Source: Lasiosphaeris hirsuta (taxonomy: Eukaryota; Ascomycota; Sordariomycetes; Sordariales; Lasiosphaeriaceae). From it: a stretch of 64,000 bases of DNA. Of the stretch, positions 61,436-64,000 are shown piece by piece. The DNA lies in NCBI GenBank assembly GCA_030549175.1, contig JAUKUA010000001.1, positions 4,340,001 to 4,404,000 of the forward strand. The letters are read 5' to 3'. Both the position numbers and the translations under genes were made by a program. The notes under the pieces were generated by a model. The model searched no databases. It saw nothing but the letters and a program-made list of their open reading frames with translations, and had not been told where the DNA came from. How positions within the stretch are numbered: the first letter of the stretch is position 1; the number at the start of each line of letters is the position of its first letter.

Positions 61436-63044
61436 TCATGATTTTGCACTCGACGGATCGATAACAATCTGCGGTAACTGGTTCAGCCGCAAGCTAGGAA
61501 GCTGCGGGATAGAGCCCGAGCTCCTCGACGAACGCCGCTGGCTGTTATCCTCTGGCAGTGCATGGATCGCCAAGTCCTCCATGTGAGCCGAGAGTCTGTT
61601 GTTCCTTATTTGAGAGGGTCCGGGGTAGTCGGGTGGGGGTTCGTTGTATGGGCTACCCCGCCCGGACATGGCTGAATTGCGGCCTGAGTTGGCGGGTGTG
61701 ATCTCGGACAGGCTCACTTCATCGTAGCCCGGTGGTGGCATCGAGGAATCGCCCAGGTCACCGTCCTCGACGTCGATAATCTCGGGGCTCGATCCGGCTC
61801 GCGGCGTGGTAACCGAAAACCGTGGCGTATTCACCCCCGAGCCTACACCCGAGTTCGCCCTTGACCGCCCCGCGCTTGCCAAACTGAACTGACTCCCGGC
61901 CGTTGCCAGGCCCGGCGATTCAGGCCGCTCGTTGCTGCGGGATGTATCGATGCTCAGGGAGCTCGCGCTTCTCTCTCGGCGGTGGAACAGGCTGGCGGCA
62001 CTGGAGTCAAGGCTAGTAGCGGCCACGCTCTGGCCGATGCTCGCGGAATCGCTCAGTAGGCCGATCCGCTCGCTTTCGGTGCTGTTGGCGCGGATCCGCG
62101 TGCCGTCGGCCCTCGCAATGCCCACTTCGGCATATGATACGCTGCTGACGGTGCGTTGGCGTGTTTCCCTAATCCGCTCATGTTCCTGGCGCAGCTCGTT
62201 GATCTCATCCAGATTACGTCCGGCCTGGCCGCGGGCCTGGTCCCGCAGATCCTGCAGCACTGATGTATTGTTTGATTCGCGGGCCTCCCGCCGCAATCGT
62301 CTCCGCTCCTCGCGCTCCGTGATCTGCCGTCGCCGCGCGGCGCGGATCTGATATAATGCGTCCATCTCCTCCTCACGCATCGCCTCCTCCACCTCAGCTG
62401 TCGGCATCTCCACCACCACATCGATGCCGTCGCGCTCGCCCTCTCGCCCAAGCACCTGCTCGTTCTCGCCTGGTCGTGGCCGGTACACGGGCAATGTCAT
62501 GACGCTGCGGACCGAGACGTTGCGGTCTACGCCGCCGGCGGTTGTGGCACCAGCGGCTGCTCCAGTGCCCGCAGTTCGGGCTGCTGCCAGTGTTTCGGCT
62601 GCCCCCTCCCGCTGCGTCCGATTATTCAAGCGAGTCGAGTACTCATTGTTTCCGGTTTGTTGGTAAGCGCCCCGGGAGCGGTGGCCGGGGACCTTCCAGT
62701 CGGTCCATAATCGTTTCAAGAAGGGGGTTGGTATGTATTTAGGATTAGGATGGCGGCTGCGGTAGGACCGCAGCACGATAACTGCTGCGATGATGGCGAG
62801 GACACCGACGACGACGGCGACAACGATCTGTTGCAGGAGCGGTCAGTTGCCAGATTTGTGCGACGGACACAAGGACAGGAACAAGTGCGATGCTACTTAC
62901 GAGACTCGTCTTGCCCGCCGGTTTCCTGTCGTCTCGAGGCCGCAACCTCGACGCTGCCAAGCCAAGCACATTGTCAGCGACGGACAGGTCGAAGACCGGG
63001 ACTGGGACCGGGACCGGTGTCCGTATTGGGATTGGTATCCGCAT
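61436..63044 (-). CDS. Single-pass membrane protein with PPxY motifs, possible ubiquitin-ligase adaptor
   Basis: About 511 aa from two exons (minus): 63044-62901 and 62827-61436; the 73-bp intron ends GCAACAG. The N-terminus has an unusual I/V-P repeat (PIPIRTPVPVPVPVFDL). The splice creates one membrane helix at about residues 49-67 (IVVAVVVGVLAIIAAVIVL), followed by a basic stop-transfer segment RSYRSRHPNPK. The long cytosolic part has a charged coiled-coil region (EEEMDALYQIRAARRRQITE), Ser-rich disorder and two PPxY motifs, PPPGYDEV and EPPPDYPGP. PPxY motifs bind WW domains of Nedd4/Rsp5 ubiquitin ligases, so an adaptor role is inferred. It looks like a conserved fungal protein of unknown function. 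The start is the first Met in frame; no signal peptide precedes the helix, which may act as signal anchor. Confidence 0.72.
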
Positions 63045-64000
63045 GGTTGGGCTGTCGGAATGTCGCGGCGATAGAGGCTCGCGGGAAAAAGATCAATCGG
63101 TCGAGTATCGCTGTCGCCCTGCTACGAAGGACGAAGCTCATGCATTGCGCTGGTGCGCTGGTCTCTAGGAATGGTTTTCGGTGCTTCTCTTGCTCGACGG
63201 TGATTTCCGAGCGGGCGAGAGTCGTCAGCACTTGCGAACGGTCCAAGACGGGGGAGATCGGTCAGCCCGTTCGACAGGTGCCAGGGGGCAAAGCAAATCG
63301 ACTGGAGGGATCCGCAAGACCGCAATTCGCTGGTCGCTCTAGTCCCCGTTCTCCGCCGTCCACGATGTTGTCCCGACAGAGATGACCAACGCTGAAAAGA
63401 CCAAAAAGATGCTAAAGATGCAGCAAGGCAATGTGAAACGCGGCGAGGGAGAGATAGCGTCCTGGGCCGGACCTCTGCTGTAGGGAAAGCAAACTGACTA
63501 AAGACAGTTCATCCCCAATGTCGGAGCCTAGTCGCCAAGGTTGCCCAGAACACTTGGTAAGGCTGCTCGGCTGCAAAGGAGGGACAAAGCAGGGGGTCGG
63601 GATGGGCAGTGCGGCGCGCGATGCTGGGCTTCCAGGGCCCCCAGGGCTTTCAAGCGATGACCGAAGCGGCAAGTGGACGGTGGGATGGCTGGCCGCTGCC
63701 CTCACTTTCATCCGAGTCGCTTCCTTCCGCCCAGCGCCCGTGACCACAGGCCATCCTATCAACGTTAGCTGCCTTGGATACACAAGGATAATCGATTTTA
63801 TTAGTCGCCGTTTCCCAGTGCACGCAGGTTCCCAGGCAGGCAAGTAAGGTATCAGGTTTTCTACTACCAGCGTAGTTGCATGCACAGCAGGTCGGTGGCG
63901 GGGTCTTGCAGCGAGATGCGGGGAGCCGATTTCGTCATGAGAAAACCGCCGCCGCCAAAATTTCGCACTTGATTCCACTCTTTACGAACTTCGTATCGCA
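63045..64000. other. Right-end non-coding stretch
   Basis: Presumed promoter of the PPxY protein gene and beyond. The minus-strand ORF at 63412-63978 (188 codons) has no recognisable domain and is not called. Confidence 0.4.

Noticed and set aside
63412..63978. 188-codon minus-strand ORF at the right end
   Set aside because: No domain or coding character, and the region is more simply the upstream flank of the PPxY gene.

Overview
The window looks like nuclear DNA of a filamentous ascomycete, probably a sordariomycete. Genes carry short GT-AG introns (mostly 44-130 bp) with CTAAC-type branch sites and G/C-rich coding exons. The families are typical of ascomycetes: Rim15 kinase, Zn(II)2Cys6 regulators, a SesB-like hydrolase, the COP9 signalosome, GFAT and a DUF3712 protein. 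All exon joins were read by eye from splice signals, reading-frame phase and family knowledge; no alignment was run.

Layout. 0.4-1.5 kb: a lysophospholipid-type acyltransferase. 1.5-6.7 kb: no convincing gene, ending in the probable long leader of RIM15. 6.7-12.6 kb: Rim15-like kinase (PAS, C2HC finger, split AGC kinase, receiver domain) with one apparent frame break near 7.35 kb. 15.4-17.6 kb: a Pho84/Git1-type MFS transporter. 18.6-21.3 kb (minus): an eight-exon Zn2Cys6 regulator, with a Z-DNA-prone GT tract upstream. 23.7-24.4 kb: a P-loop sulfotransferase-like protein. 25.2-27.7 kb: the most unusual gene, joining an RRM-like N-terminus, a SesB-like serine hydrolase and a vWA domain. 28.2-29.6 kb: a broken WD40 propeller that looks like the tail of a NACHT-WD40 (fungal NLR) gene. 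30.1-30.9 kb (minus) and 31.6-33.3 kb (plus): a divergent pair, a metallo-beta-lactamase-fold hydrolase and a Zn2Cys6 regulator.

34-64 kb is mostly core genome: proteasome ATPase RPT4; GFA1 with a 5-nt first coding exon; proteasome beta7 (PRE4) divergent from an HCNGP/SAP30BP-like gene; a DUF3712 membrane protein; a flavocytochrome-b2-like dehydrogenase divergent from an SGNH hydrolase; CSN4; a WrbA/Pst2-type quinone reductase; a monocarboxylate-type MFS transporter; and a single-pass membrane protein with two PPxY motifs.

Themes. Three genes of protein turnover (RPT4, PRE4, CSN4) lie within about 20 kb, and the PPxY protein may be a ubiquitin-ligase adaptor. The 23-31 kb block is accessory in character (hydrolase-vWA gene, NLR relic, lineage-type enzymes and regulators) and is the best place to look for an undescribed defence or self/non-self recognition module. 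No tRNA, rRNA, CRISPR array or intact transposon was recognised.
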